Assembly: GCA_937924555.1 (NCBI GenBank)
Contig: CALDSN010000038.1
Location: 1-12,026, forward strand
Reading direction: 5' to 3'
Length of the DNA stretch: 12,026 bases
Source: an uncultured bacterium
Lineage (GTDB): Bacteria; Cloacimonadota; Cloacimonadia; Cloacimonadales; Cloacimonadaceae
Numbering within the stretch: position 1 is the stretch's first letter; each line of letters starts with the position of its first letter. Both the position numbers and the translations under genes were made by a program. Below, in pieces: positions 1-8,007 of the stretch. The notes under the pieces are model-generated. The model saw only the letters and a program-made list of their open reading frames with translations. It ran no database searches and was not told the DNA's origin.

Positions 1-54
1 TTTAACCTCACTGGATCCTAAGTCCAGCGCGTCTGCCAATTCCGCCACTTTCGC
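1..54 (-). tRNA. tRNA-Leu (anticodon UAG), 3' part missing
   Basis: Read on the minus strand, the first 54 bases give a class II leucine tRNA 5' half. It starts with the acceptor strand GCGAAAG, followed by a D arm around GGCGGAATTGGCAGACGC. The anticodon arm has the stem CTGGA paired with TCCAG around the 7-base loop CTTAGGA. The anticodon is TAG at 18-20, so it reads CUN leucine codons, chiefly CUA. The start of the long variable arm (TGAGGTTAAA) is visible, then the window ends. The T arm, the 3' acceptor strand and any CCA lie outside. The D-arm and acceptor pattern matches bacterial tRNA-Leu closely. Confidence 0.93.
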
Positions 55-79
55 ATGCATAAATAGGCTTGTCTGAACC

Positions 80-107
80 AAAAAATCTTGCCCTATGCTT
101 CTGTCAA
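80..107 (-). promoter_or_regulatory. Putative promoter of tRNA-Leu
   Basis: A perfect TTGACA lies on the minus strand (102-107), 47 bases before the tRNA 5' end. At a 17-base spacing the -10 position is a T-rich TTTTTG, a poor match to TATAAT. The distance suits a -35 element with a short 5' leader. The same hexamer precedes the other genes here that seem to start transcription units. Confidence 0.4.
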
Positions 108-189
108 GAATGAAATGCCCATTATCTCCCTGCATATAAACCTGGATTGCTCACTTTAGCTCAAAACATGTTCCTTGGTATTTCGACAG

Positions 190-244
190 GTGATTCCCTC
201 GTGACTCCCTCGTGACTCCCGGGTCGGATGAGGGAATCACGAGA
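190..244. repeat. 11-bp tandem repeats with an inverted copy
   Basis: Three head-to-tail 11-bp units sit at 190-200 (GTGATTCCCTC), 201-211 (GTGACTCCCTC) and 212-222 (GTGACTCCCGG). An exact inverted copy of the first unit, GAGGGAATCAC, follows at 230-240. The ends can form an 11-bp stem with a 29-base loop. There is no T-run on either side, so it is not an ordinary terminator. It lies between the 3' end of the 958-aa surface protein gene and the tRNA-Leu promoter. A related 11-bp pattern occurs at 7964-8007. The function is unknown. Confidence 0.7.
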
Positions 245-305
245 GAATTGCCTCCGGGTCAATAGACGAGGAAGCAAGGGGGTAATAAGTGTAATTACTG
301 CGATT

Positions 306-3182
306 CTATAATCTTATCAGTTTGCGAGTAATAACCGACTTCCCGTTGGTGAACTTTACAATATAGACACCTGATGCAGCTCTCCGATTAGAGGCATCCA
401 ACCCATCCCAAATAATGCTGTTTTTATGGGCACTCACACCGCTTTGGGCAAACACACATTCACCTTTGATATTGTATATGCTAAGCCCGTAGTTACTTCC
501 TGCTGCCTTCACACTCGCCACTATTGTTGTGGAAGTAGAGAAGGGATTGGGATAGATGTCCACAGCGTCCACCTCTGGGGTGGCAGTTTCATCTGCATTG
601 GCCACGGAAATCTGATAGCTTGCACTTGCAATAGCACTTGGGGTCCAATGTTCCTTAAAGGCTACTGCCTTAATAGTGGTTGAAGTATTTAACAACAGCG
701 GAGCGGTGTATAGCAACGATGTGCTAAGCGGATCTGTGCCATCCATCGTATACCTAATTTCCGCACCATTGGTACCGCAGGTTAGCGATATTGGTTGATT
801 TGGCTGAATCAAACCAGGTGCAACGGAGAAAGCGGGCGTGGCGACTGTGCCCGTCACTTCATAGGTAGATGTTGCAATCTGGCTGGGTGTCCACCCAGGC
901 AGATAAGCTCTTGCTTTAATTGTTGTTACACCTGTTTCCAGATAGACTGGCATAGTGTATGCTGGCGATGTGGAAAGAGGATCGGAGCCATCAAGAGTAA
1001 AGCGAATCACCGCTCCAACACTGGGGCATTGCATAGCTACATTAACAGCAGAAGTATATATACCCTCAGGGTGGGAGAATTGTGGGTTGGCACAAGTACC
1101 AGTAATGGTGTAGAATGCTGAGGCAATTACGCTGGGAATCCAATCCTCAAGATATGCTCTGGCTTTTAATTGGGCAGTTTGACTAATAAGGACTGGTGCG
1201 GAGTACAAGGTTGAAGATTGATTTGGTTCAGAGCCGTCCAAAGTGTATCTAACCGATGCTCCAGGGAAGGAACACGATAAGTTTGTATATATAGGATTGG
1301 GGTAAACTCCGCTTGGCATAGAGATATCGGGTATAGGTAATATTCCGGTAACTAAGTAACTATAGGTGGAAGTTAAGCTTGGCTGCCAACCTGTGATAAA
1401 CACCTTTACCTTGAGAGTAGTAGAGCTTTCGAAAACCAATTGACTTGTGTACAATGGTGATGCTTCTGTTGGAACCGTTCCATCGGTGGTGTAATGAATG
1501 CGGGCTTGGGGGTTCTCATGAGTCAAAGATACCCGAACAATATCAGTATAAGTTCCTGCAAGAGGAAATACAGAAGGTTGAGCAGCTACTTCATATATGT
1601 CGTAATATGCACTGCACACCTCGCTTTGTATAGCATCTGCGCGATATGACATAGCCTGCAGATGCGAGTCAACGCTAACTAATATTGGTTCAGTATAGAT
1701 TGGAGATTCAGTCGTAGGGGGCAATCCATCTTGAGTATAGTAGATTGTTGCTCCTTCTGCATTGCATGATAACGTAACTGATATAGAACTTGGATATATT
1801 CCCGAGGGTGGGGTAATAGATGGCGCATTAATCGGGAACCGCACTTTTGCTATCATCACATCAGTTAAGCCAAAGCCAGTTAACTCATTGCTTCCGTATG
1901 AAGCTGCACTGGTCATATAACCGCAAATATAACAGCTATTGTCAGAGCCTATTGCAAGCCTCCGCGAATAGTCATTTCCAACCCCTCCCCCTTTTACGGC
2001 ACTTATCCAGTTGCCATCGAAATCAAGCACTGCCACATAGTTATCGAAGATTCCTCGACTAGATAAAAACTCATTTCCAAATACACCCTCTTCGGAAAAT
2101 CTACCTGTTACAGCAATTTGAGAATTATTAAGCAAAGCTATATCATACCCACAATCATTACCGTACCCACCAGCTTGTCTTACCCACACAAACGAGCCAT
2201 TGGAATTCAATTTTGTGACAAAAATATCTTCGTCCTGGCAATCAAAACTTGTTACCCCAAAAGTAATGCTGGATGACATCTGCCCTGTTACATAAGCATT
2301 TCCACTGTTATCTGCAACTATACCTAAGCCTCTGTTAGCGTTCCCCTCACCAACAGGCTTAGTAGCATAGAGCCATGCGCCTTCTGAGTTGAGCTTTGCT
2401 ATAAAAATTACAGTTCCATATGCAGTAACACTTAAACTCCCGAATGCTGCTGAGGCCGTTAACTGACCAGTTAGATATATATTACCATTATCATCAACAG
2501 CAACCCCTGAGCTTAAATCAGAACCAACCCCTCCTGCTCTTACTGACCATATCCAATCGCCATTAAAACTGATTTTGGATACAAAAACATCAAAACCCCC
2601 ATAGCCCGCTAACCAAGTTGACCCAAATTGAGCACCAGTTGTATATGCTCCTGTAAGAATAATATTGTTTTCTGAATCAAGTTTTATCTCAGCACCGGAA
2701 TCAGCTTGAATCCCCCCAGCACTTGTAGCCCACATCCAAACACCATCAACATTAAGCTTCGCTACATATATGTCATTACTACCAGATGAGTTTAGAATTG
2801 TATCCCCACATAGAGCTGTTCCTTGAAACGACCCAGTGATATAAACGTTATAGAACTCGTCTACACATACTCCCTTTGCCAAGTCTGTGCTTGAACCGCC
2901 TAAACGCACAGCCCACAGCAAGTTCCCATTTCTATCATACTTGGCTACGAAAACATCTTGCATACCGGCTGAAGTTAGTGTTGTTGACCCAAAACCAATT
3001 GATCCAAAGAACACCCCAGTTATGTATGCATTACCAAGATTATCCGTGGTGATTGACTCAGCATAATCTGCTTCAGTACTACCCTGAGATTTCGCCCAAC
3101 TCCATTCAGGAGTTTGAGCACATAAACCCACTAACGATAACAACATAATAGCAGCGACTAAGTGCATTCTGTACTTGCACAT
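306..3182 (-). CDS. Secreted T9SS-type surface protein with SBBP propeller and five chitobiase-C-like domains
   Basis: This 958-aa protein has a signal peptide at residues 1-22 (basic start, hydrophobic core, LCAQ end). Residues 28-447 hold seven repeats of about 60 residues with the pattern GG..D...GVAVD..GN.Y.TG.F....FG, ending near a Trp. This is typical of SBBP or beta-propeller repeats, and seven copies would close one propeller. Five CHB_HEX_C-type domains follow at about 454-529, 536-610, 617-694, 699-777 and 782-858, marked by YT.DG..P and by aromatic-rich ends such as W.PS..A...Y. Residues 868-958 form a FlgD-like, T9SS type A-like sorting domain (YPNPF, SIYNIKG, WDG, ASGVYIVKF, final RKLIRL). 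The ATG has AGGGGG five bases upstream. It is probably exported and cell-surface attached or released. No catalytic domain is visible, so binding or adhesion is the likeliest role; the substrate is unknown. Confidence 0.9.
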   Translation of the reverse strand: MCKYRMHLVAAIMLLSLVGLCAQTPEWSWAKSQGSTEADYAESITTDNLGNAYITGVFFGSIGFGSTTLTSAGMQDVFVAKYDRNGNLLWAVRLGGSSTDLAKGVCVDEFYNVYITGSFQGTALCGDTILNSSGSNDIYVAKLNVDGVWMWATSAGGIQADSGAEIKLDSENNIILTGAYTTGAQFGSTWLAGYGGFDVFVSKISFNGDWIWSVRAGGVGSDLSSGVAVDDNGNIYLTGQLTASAAFGSLSVTAYGTVIFIAKLNSEGAWLYATKPVGEGNANRGLGIVADNSGNAYVTGQMSSSITFGVTSFDCQDEDIFVTKLNSNGSFVWVRQAGGYGNDCGYDIALLNNSQIAVTGRFSEEGVFGNEFLSSRGIFDNYVAVLDFDGNWISAVKGGGVGNDYSRRLAIGSDNSCYICGYMTSAASYGSNELTGFGLTDVMIAKVRFPINAPSITPPSGIYPSSISVTLSCNAEGATIYYTQDGLPPTTESPIYTEPILVSVDSHLQAMSYRADAIQSEVCSAYYDIYEVAAQPSVFPLAGTYTDIVRVSLTHENPQARIHYTTDGTVPTEASPLYTSQLVFESSTTLKVKVFITGWQPSLTSTYSYLVTGILPIPDISMPSGVYPNPIYTNLSCSFPGASVRYTLDGSEPNQSSTLYSAPVLISQTAQLKARAYLEDWIPSVIASAFYTITGTCANPQFSHPEGIYTSAVNVAMQCPSVGAVIRFTLDGSDPLSTSPAYTMPVYLETGVTTIKARAYLPGWTPSQIATSTYEVTGTVATPAFSVAPGLIQPNQPISLTCGTNGAEIRYTMDGTDPLSTSLLYTAPLLLNTSTTIKAVAFKEHWTPSAIASASYQISVANADETATPEVDAVDIYPNPFSTSTTIVASVKAAGSNYGLSIYNIKGECVFAQSGVSAHKNSIIWDGLDASNRRAASGVYIVKFTNGKSVITRKLIRL

Positions 3183-3187
3183 AACAT

Positions 3188-3250
3188 CCCCCTAAGGATA
3201 TAGAATTACTATGATTCCCATACTTAGTGAAGGATATTTTCTTGTCAAGA
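3188..3250 (-). promoter_or_regulatory. Upstream region of the 958-aa surface protein gene: SD, TTGACA and palindrome
   Basis: A Shine-Dalgarno AGGGGG lies at 3188-3193, five bases before the ATG. TTGACA lies on the minus strand at 3243-3248. At a 17-base spacing the -10 position reads AAGTAT, which is weak. The TTGACA is embedded in the perfect 11-bp palindrome TCTTGTCAAGA (3240-3250), and the same 11 bp occur upstream of the gene starting at 7455. Either a promoter or an operator is possible. Confidence 0.45.
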
Positions 3251-3311
3251 TTTAATTGTATTCAATCTGTCTTTTGTTGTTTTACAATTTGACGGTAGTA
3301 GTCTAAACGAC

Positions 3312-4148
3312 CTAAGAGATTGAAGAATTGTCTATTAAGCGAGTGTTTCCAATTTTAACTGCCAGCACGATGCGTGTTCTTGGCAGGGCAGTTTTTGCCT
3401 CCTGCAGGGTATCAGTATCTACAAATGAGATATAATCTGTCTGCCCATGATGCTCCCGGATTACCTCTTCCGCAGCCTCATGTAAAACCATAGTATCGTT
3501 TATACCTTGGGCAAAAAGTTCTTTCACTCTGCCAATCGCTTTAAACAAACACAAAGCTTGTTGTCGCAGTTCCCCCGTCAGGTACGTATTACGGCTGCTC
3601 ATAGCTAAGCCATCAGCTTCCCTAACTATCGGACAAGGCACAATCTCCGTGCTCACATTCAAATCTTTCAGCATCGCCTTGAGCACTGCCACTTGTTGAA
3701 AGTCCTTTTCCCCCATGAACATAAGATCAGGCTTCACCAAGTTTACCAGCTTCAATACCACAGTGGCAACTCCCCGGAAGTGACCAGGCCGGCTGGCACC
3801 GCAAAGTCCTTCACTGATGCCTTGCACCTCAACCCAAGTGTGATATGGCTTGGCATACATATCATCAGCTTCCGGAATAAACACATAATCCACCTTATAG
3901 GCAGACAGAAGCCTAAGGTCACGCTCAATATCCCGGGGATAACTCCCCAAATCTTCATTTGCACCAAACTGCGAGGGGTTCACGAAGATTGACACCACTG
4001 TGATCTCGCACTGCTCGTTAGATGCCTTAACTAAAGATAAATGCCCTTCATGCAGATATCCCATCGTGGGAACAAAGCCCACAAGCTTATCGACTTGCCA
4101 TTTCCGGCTGATAGTTTGCATTTCTGCAGTGCTGTTTATTATCTGCAT
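3312..4148 (-). CDS. panC: Pantothenate synthetase (pantoate--beta-alanine ligase)
   Basis: PanC joins pantoate and beta-alanine with ATP, through a pantoyl-adenylate, to make pantothenate in the cytoplasm; it is the last step of vitamin B5 synthesis. The 278-aa length is normal for the family. Visible signatures are VPTMGYLHEGH (26-36, the ATP-binding HIGH-type motif), VNPSQFG (56-62), the PGHFRGV substrate region (121-127), GEKDFQQ (146-152) and the SSRN motif (184-187). The ATG directly follows the panD stop (TAA then ATG, no gap), and no clear Shine-Dalgarno is seen in the end of panD. Its translation is probably coupled to panD. The neighbour supplies beta-alanine, so the pair forms a pathway operon. 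panB is not in the window. Confidence 0.98.
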   Translation of the reverse strand: MQIINSTAEMQTISRKWQVDKLVGFVPTMGYLHEGHLSLVKASNEQCEITVVSIFVNPSQFGANEDLGSYPRDIERDLRLLSAYKVDYVFIPEADDMYAKPYHTWVEVQGISEGLCGASRPGHFRGVATVVLKLVNLVKPDLMFMGEKDFQQVAVLKAMLKDLNVSTEIVPCPIVREADGLAMSSRNTYLTGELRQQALCLFKAIGRVKELFAQGINDTMVLHEAAEEVIREHHGQTDYISFVDTDTLQEAKTALPRTRIVLAVKIGNTRLIDNSSIS

Positions 4149-4505
4149 TTACAGTATTTTATCTATCTTGTTCTCGTCTGTTAACACCACAATCTTGGGT
4201 TTATGTGCCTGCATTTCTGCTTCGTCCATCATCCCATAGTTAATGATAATAACCTTATCTCCGGCATGCGCCAATCTTGCGGCAGCACCGTTTATTCCGA
4301 TATCACCGCTATTCCTCTCCCCCACAATCACGTAGGTGGAGAATCTATTGCCATTGGTGATATTGAACACTTCTACCCTTTCGAACTCCCGCATACCGCT
4401 TTGTTCCAGGAGGGCTTCATCTATTTTTATGCTGCCATTATAGTTAAGGTCACATTCAGTAACCGTGGCACGATGCAGCTTTGATAACAGGACTTGCCTA
4501 AGCAT
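4149..4505 (-). CDS. panD: Aspartate 1-decarboxylase proenzyme
   Basis: PanD decarboxylates L-aspartate to beta-alanine, the substrate of the adjacent panC product. The enzyme is made as a proenzyme that cleaves itself between Gly24 and Ser25 to create the pyruvoyl cofactor. Here NYNGS places Gly24 and Ser25 exactly as in the E. coli enzyme. Lys9, Arg54 and Tyr58 (in NGNRFSTY) are kept, as is the NGAAARLAH turn. The length of 118 aa is usual. The ATG is preceded by GGAG (4514-4517) at an 8-base spacing. It is the first gene of the panD-panC unit. Nothing suggests loss of activity. Confidence 0.97.
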   Translation of the reverse strand: MLRQVLLSKLHRATVTECDLNYNGSIKIDEALLEQSGMREFERVEVFNITNGNRFSTYVIVGERNSGDIGINGAAARLAHAGDKVIIINYGMMDEAEMQAHKPKIVVLTDENKIDKIL

Positions 4506-4513
4506 TTCTTTAG

Positions 4514-4565
4514 CTCCAATATGTTTGATTTTGCTTCCTTATCTTACACCCTCTGCTTTTGTCAA
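4514..4565 (-). promoter_or_regulatory. Putative panDC promoter and ribosome binding site
   Basis: TTGACA lies at 4560-4565 on the minus strand, 54 bases before the panD ATG. The -10 region at 17-18 bases spacing reads ATAAGG or TAAGGA, both weak, with TAAGAT slightly closer. The Shine-Dalgarno GGAG is at 4514-4517. The gap to the upstream 939-aa protein gene is 130 bases. It shows no convincing stem-loop plus T-run, so some readthrough from that gene cannot be excluded. Confidence 0.45.
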
Positions 4566-4635
4566 TATAATTCGCAACTCCTGCTTGGCAACTTGTTATT
4601 TATTAACAGCATAGCCTGCTTCTTTTACATATCGC

Positions 4636-7455
4636 TTACTTCAATATGCTCAGTCTCCTAGTTTCGGTTCCTGTCCTGTCCTTATACCGGAGGATATAAA
4701 CTCCTGAAGCAAGCTTTTTGAGCCTTTCGTCAGTACCATCCCAAGCCACGGTATATGAGCCTGGGCTTCTGCTTTCGTTAACCAATGTCTTCACCTTCCT
4801 ACCTTTGATGTCATAAACCTCAAGTTTGGTAACCCCGCCTTTCTGAACCTCGTAGTTAATACTGGTTTGGGGGTTAAAGGGATTAGGCGAGCATTTAAGG
4901 GTATTTTGAATCGTAGGTAAAGGCTCATCTTGCTCAAGCACTCCCGATGAGTTGCCCAGAATTCCCTGCAAATATAGCTCTGAAAAACCTTCAACACTTC
5001 CGAGATATCCCACTGACCAAGTAACCCAACTCTGGTCATTGTTTGTTGATATACTAGGCGACACATTGTTTCCATTACAATAAACAACGTTTAACTGGTT
5101 GTTTTCCGCTTCAAGTTGGGGGGTTACGAATAAGTACTTTAATGACATCCCACTATTATGGCCATAATAGTAGTAACACAGCAAGTTACCGTTAGTCATT
5201 CTATCCATCTTTACAAACGAGTTGTAAGAGAATGGAATGCTGATTTGCCCACTATCAAGAAAAAGACCCGCTCGGTTATACCTCCGAATAGTCAACCCAC
5301 TAAAGTTATCTGCAACCAATGCATCTCCCTCATATTCCATAACCTTATAGTTCTCAATGTAGTCCATACTAACTCCCAGATTGTACTCACCCTGGGAGTT
5401 GATGAACATATTCTGGTACCCTGGAGGGCTCTCAGGTGTGGTGCCAGGATAACTAATCAGCACGTGTAAGTAGTCTCCAATTGGAGTTACCAACCCGCTG
5501 TTCCATCCATTCTCCGGTGCATGCATGCCCCAATCATCCCATTGTGCCAAGGTTATCCCATTAGTATCAATCTGCTTGAATAGATATTCAGAGCCCATCT
5601 TCCAGCATAACCAAGGGAATGATAGATAAGCTGAGTTTATTCCTCCGGTAAGCTCTGGATTTGGAGAGGCTAATAGTAATCCATTTCCCCAAACAGCTAC
5701 ATGCCCGCTAAGTTTCTGCCCCCATACTCCGCTACTTGAGCAAGCAAGAATGTACCAATCTCCTTCATGGGAAGTAAGTGATACTGACCAGTAACCTTCA
5801 TCCCCGGAATATAGCTCCAAACCGATTCCCGGATAGTAAGATTGTCCATTATCATCTATAATCTGGGCACGTAATGTGTACGTAGTGCCAATCAGCTCTT
5901 CCCACACTACTATTAGTTCACCATTGCTATACTTTAGTTGGCTGCTAGTTGGCAAGGAACTACCCGCGCTGTTAACGCGTACTCCCCCATGAGGTAACAG
6001 CTCCTCTCCCAATCTGTTCACCATTTGTAGCCGTGCCTCAACATTGCTACTCTCGGTGGTTGTCTGATGCCATAATATTGCACAACCATTAGCCATTGCC
6101 GCATTACATTGGTACTCTATCTTACCGACACTACCATAACGCAAGCCAACGCCATTTTGTGGTATTTGTCCTTGGAAGTCCTCATCAAGCTTCTGAACAC
6201 ACAAACCTTGTGCCCCATTACCATACTGCTGCCATTCAAGGTATATGTTACCATTATATTGGGTTGAACTTAGTTTCGAAATTCTACATTCATCGTTCGT
6301 TACTTGATGATAAGCAACTACACCATTTGCACTTAACTCAGCCACGACAACATTGTTGTTAGCTAAGTAAGTACTTGGGCTAACTATAGCTACACTACAC
6401 CCACCCGCTGTATCTGGCATCAGTTGGGTTAACCAACTTACACTATATAATTCCGTACTTAACGACACCCCCGAAGGAAACAACCTAGTTCCGTTATGGT
6501 CTATCTTTTGTATGTAAACATCATGATACGAAGAGCTTCTATATACATGTACCAGAAGGCAGTTATCTGAGCTTAAAACAACATCTACTGTGCAATCCAC
6601 AACGCTTTCAGCAGTATAATCGGTTACAGGGTTTGCCCACAGAGCAACTCCGGTTTGGCTATAGTGATAAACAAAGATACTGTCTGCCACTGCTGCACAA
6701 ACAGCAAAACTGCCATCGTCGAATGCGCATGTGTTAACGTATGGATACCAGCTTCCCCTACTGATGGATACACCTTGTTCCCAAAGGTGTTCCCCAGTGC
6801 TGTTGAACCATTGAACTTCGATCTTATTTGTTTCTCGCCAGTTTACTATCACGCTATTGTCTTGCTGCATCAACAACCCGGAGCGAAAGGATGTCTGATT
6901 GCTAAGTAAAATCCCATTACTCTCCATTGTCAGGGAGCCCTCGGCATCCACATGCTGAAGATAGCACTGCGAGATAGACGAGCTGTTCACGTCTCTTGTT
7001 AGATACACTCCTCCGTAGAGATCAGGTACAATATCTCCTATGATTCCAGTACGTGGTGTTCCTGAAATGTATATCCCCGCTTCACCCCAAGGGAAGTTGC
7101 CTGATTGGTCAATCTTGAGCAGTTTTATCCCATCAGTAAAGTGTCCAACAACAACTCCGTTATCTGTCGTACTAATCAATCGAATTGCATATGAGGTGCT
7201 TACCTGCAATACCTTATCTTCCGCCCAAAGCTGTTGGTACTGAGCATTGAAGAGATTGCATTTCCAACCATAGCTGCCATTAATGACCTCTTTCCACATG
7301 ATAAAACGATTACCTTCAGAAGTCATTAGAGAGTTGCCTGCATATTCAATGTTATCAAAACAGCACACGTTAATAGGCTGGTTAAATGCCAATCCAGCGT
7401 TGGCATTGCCGTAAACTAGCACTAACAGGATAATCAGAGCGATATTCTTCATCAT
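4636..7455 (-). CDS. Secreted propeller-like protein with T9SS-type C-terminal domain
   Basis: This 939-aa protein has a signal peptide at residues 1-20 (MMKN, hydrophobic core, NANA end). Between about 65 and 550 there are roughly nine degenerate repeats of 40-60 residues. Each has a Q-[KIV]-[DN]-x-x-G-x-x-L-W-like strand followed by a Gly-rich turn, for example VQWFNSTGEHLWEQG near 214-228 and IQKIDHNGTRLFPSG near 315-329. This suggests a beta-propeller of the kind found in FCB surface proteins. Residues 855-939 are a FlgD-like sorting domain: SPNPFNPQT, LEVYDIKGRKV, WDGTD, LASGVYILRY, and a basic end RRLSILK. No enzymatic motif is visible. GGAGG lies 6 bases before the chosen ATG; a second ATG follows at once. 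The exact function and partners are unknown; export by T9SS is inferred, and none of its machinery is in the window. Confidence 0.88.
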   Translation of the reverse strand: MMKNIALIILLVLVYGNANAGLAFNQPINVCCFDNIEYAGNSLMTSEGNRFIMWKEVINGSYGWKCNLFNAQYQQLWAEDKVLQVSTSYAIRLISTTDNGVVVGHFTDGIKLLKIDQSGNFPWGEAGIYISGTPRTGIIGDIVPDLYGGVYLTRDVNSSSISQCYLQHVDAEGSLTMESNGILLSNQTSFRSGLLMQQDNSVIVNWRETNKIEVQWFNSTGEHLWEQGVSISRGSWYPYVNTCAFDDGSFAVCAAVADSIFVYHYSQTGVALWANPVTDYTAESVVDCTVDVVLSSDNCLLVHVYRSSSYHDVYIQKIDHNGTRLFPSGVSLSTELYSVSWLTQLMPDTAGGCSVAIVSPSTYLANNNVVVAELSANGVVAYHQVTNDECRISKLSSTQYNGNIYLEWQQYGNGAQGLCVQKLDEDFQGQIPQNGVGLRYGSVGKIEYQCNAAMANGCAILWHQTTTESSNVEARLQMVNRLGEELLPHGGVRVNSAGSSLPTSSQLKYSNGELIVVWEELIGTTYTLRAQIIDDNGQSYYPGIGLELYSGDEGYWSVSLTSHEGDWYILACSSSGVWGQKLSGHVAVWGNGLLLASPNPELTGGINSAYLSFPWLCWKMGSEYLFKQIDTNGITLAQWDDWGMHAPENGWNSGLVTPIGDYLHVLISYPGTTPESPPGYQNMFINSQGEYNLGVSMDYIENYKVMEYEGDALVADNFSGLTIRRYNRAGLFLDSGQISIPFSYNSFVKMDRMTNGNLLCYYYYGHNSGMSLKYLFVTPQLEAENNQLNVVYCNGNNVSPSISTNNDQSWVTWSVGYLGSVEGFSELYLQGILGNSSGVLEQDEPLPTIQNTLKCSPNPFNPQTSINYEVQKGGVTKLEVYDIKGRKVKTLVNESRSPGSYTVAWDGTDERLKKLASGVYILRYKDRTGTETRRLSILK

Positions 7456-7461
7456 ATCACA

Positions 7462-7505
7462 CCTCCAATCACTTGATATTCAATATAGAATATCTTGTCA
7501 AGATA
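7462..7505 (-). promoter_or_regulatory. Upstream region of the 939-aa surface protein gene: SD, TTGACA and 15-bp palindrome
   Basis: GGAGG lies at 7462-7466. TTGACA (7496-7501) is followed after exactly 17 bases by TATCAA (7473-7478), 4 of 6 matches to TATAAT. Transcription from it would begin near the Shine-Dalgarno, which is unusually close. The TTGACA lies inside the perfect palindrome TATCTTGTCAAGATA (7491-7505), so the site may instead be an operator. Its core matches 3240-3250. Confidence 0.45.
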
Positions 7506-7684
7506 CTTTTTGAAGTTAAACACAATTTCTCGGGGACAGCATTTTTTTACGCTGAAAAACACTGCAAGATACTCTGTTAAATAGATCGGAAAAACTTTTA
7601 CGCAACAAAGGGAATAATCCCCCTTCTGCACTACTTTAATGAGGATACAAATCATATCAAACCCCTATCCCTAACTATTCTCTC

Positions 7685-7701
7685 AGGCATTTACGATGCC
7701 T
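7685..7701. other. Small hairpin AGGCAT/ATGCCT
   Basis: A perfect 6-bp stem with the 5-base loop TTACG. On the plus strand a broken T-run (GGTTTTCTTTGG) begins about 9 bases later, and on the minus strand there is none, so a terminator call is weak. No gene ends nearby. Confidence 0.3.
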
Positions 7702-7963
7702 TCTGACACGGTTTTCTTTGGGAAAAAAACCCTGTATCCTTGAAAGGGTTACCACTCTCAATGGGAAAGATTAAGAAAGACCATTCTCTTGAACTAGCAA
7801 ACTATTCTATGCCTTCGAGTAGCTAACTGCTTTCCTTGCTTTGCGTTTCATTATTCATTCTCACTTTGGCTGTCAACCAAAATCAGGAAAGACTAACCCC
7901 TGGAATCCAGTAGTCATCCTATTTGATAATGTGTTGTCCACATATTGCACATTAGTGTTTCTT

Positions 7964-8007
7964 TAATCTCATTAGAGATTGATTAGGGAATTACTAAGGG
8001 ATGATTA
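7964..8007. repeat. Second 11-bp repeat array between short inverted repeats
   Basis: Read on the minus strand, positions 8007 to 7964 divide into four consecutive 11-mers: TAATCATCCCT, TAGTAATTCCC, TAATCAATCTC and TAATGAGATTA. The second differs at two positions from TCGTGATTCCC, which is present inverted at 232-242. The array contains a hairpin AATCTC-ATTA-GAGATT (7965-7980). It lies between an 8-bp inverted pair, TTGTCCAC (7934-7941) and GTGGACAA (8020-8027). The function is unknown. It could be a small dispersed repeat or a protein-binding array phased to the DNA helix. Confidence 0.55.

Noticed and set aside
190..244. CRISPR array
   Set aside because: Units are 11 bp, contiguous and without spacers, and no cas gene is present.
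3254..3289. Terminator after panC (AATTGTA/TACAATT)
   Set aside because: The stem is 7 AT-rich pairs with a 22-base loop and no adjoining T-run.
4566..4635. Terminator after the 939-aa protein gene
   Set aside because: Only a 4-bp stem (AGCA/TGCT) and direct repeats of AAGCAGG are visible.
7452..7655. 67-codon minus-strand frame upstream of the 939-aa protein gene
   Set aside because: It overlaps the promoter palindrome and the start of the next gene, has odd composition and no recognisable motif.
7761..7826. 21-codon plus-strand frame starting MGKIKKDHS
   Set aside because: A faint likeness to the start of some transposase ORF A proteins is too short to support, and no inverted repeats or target duplication are seen.
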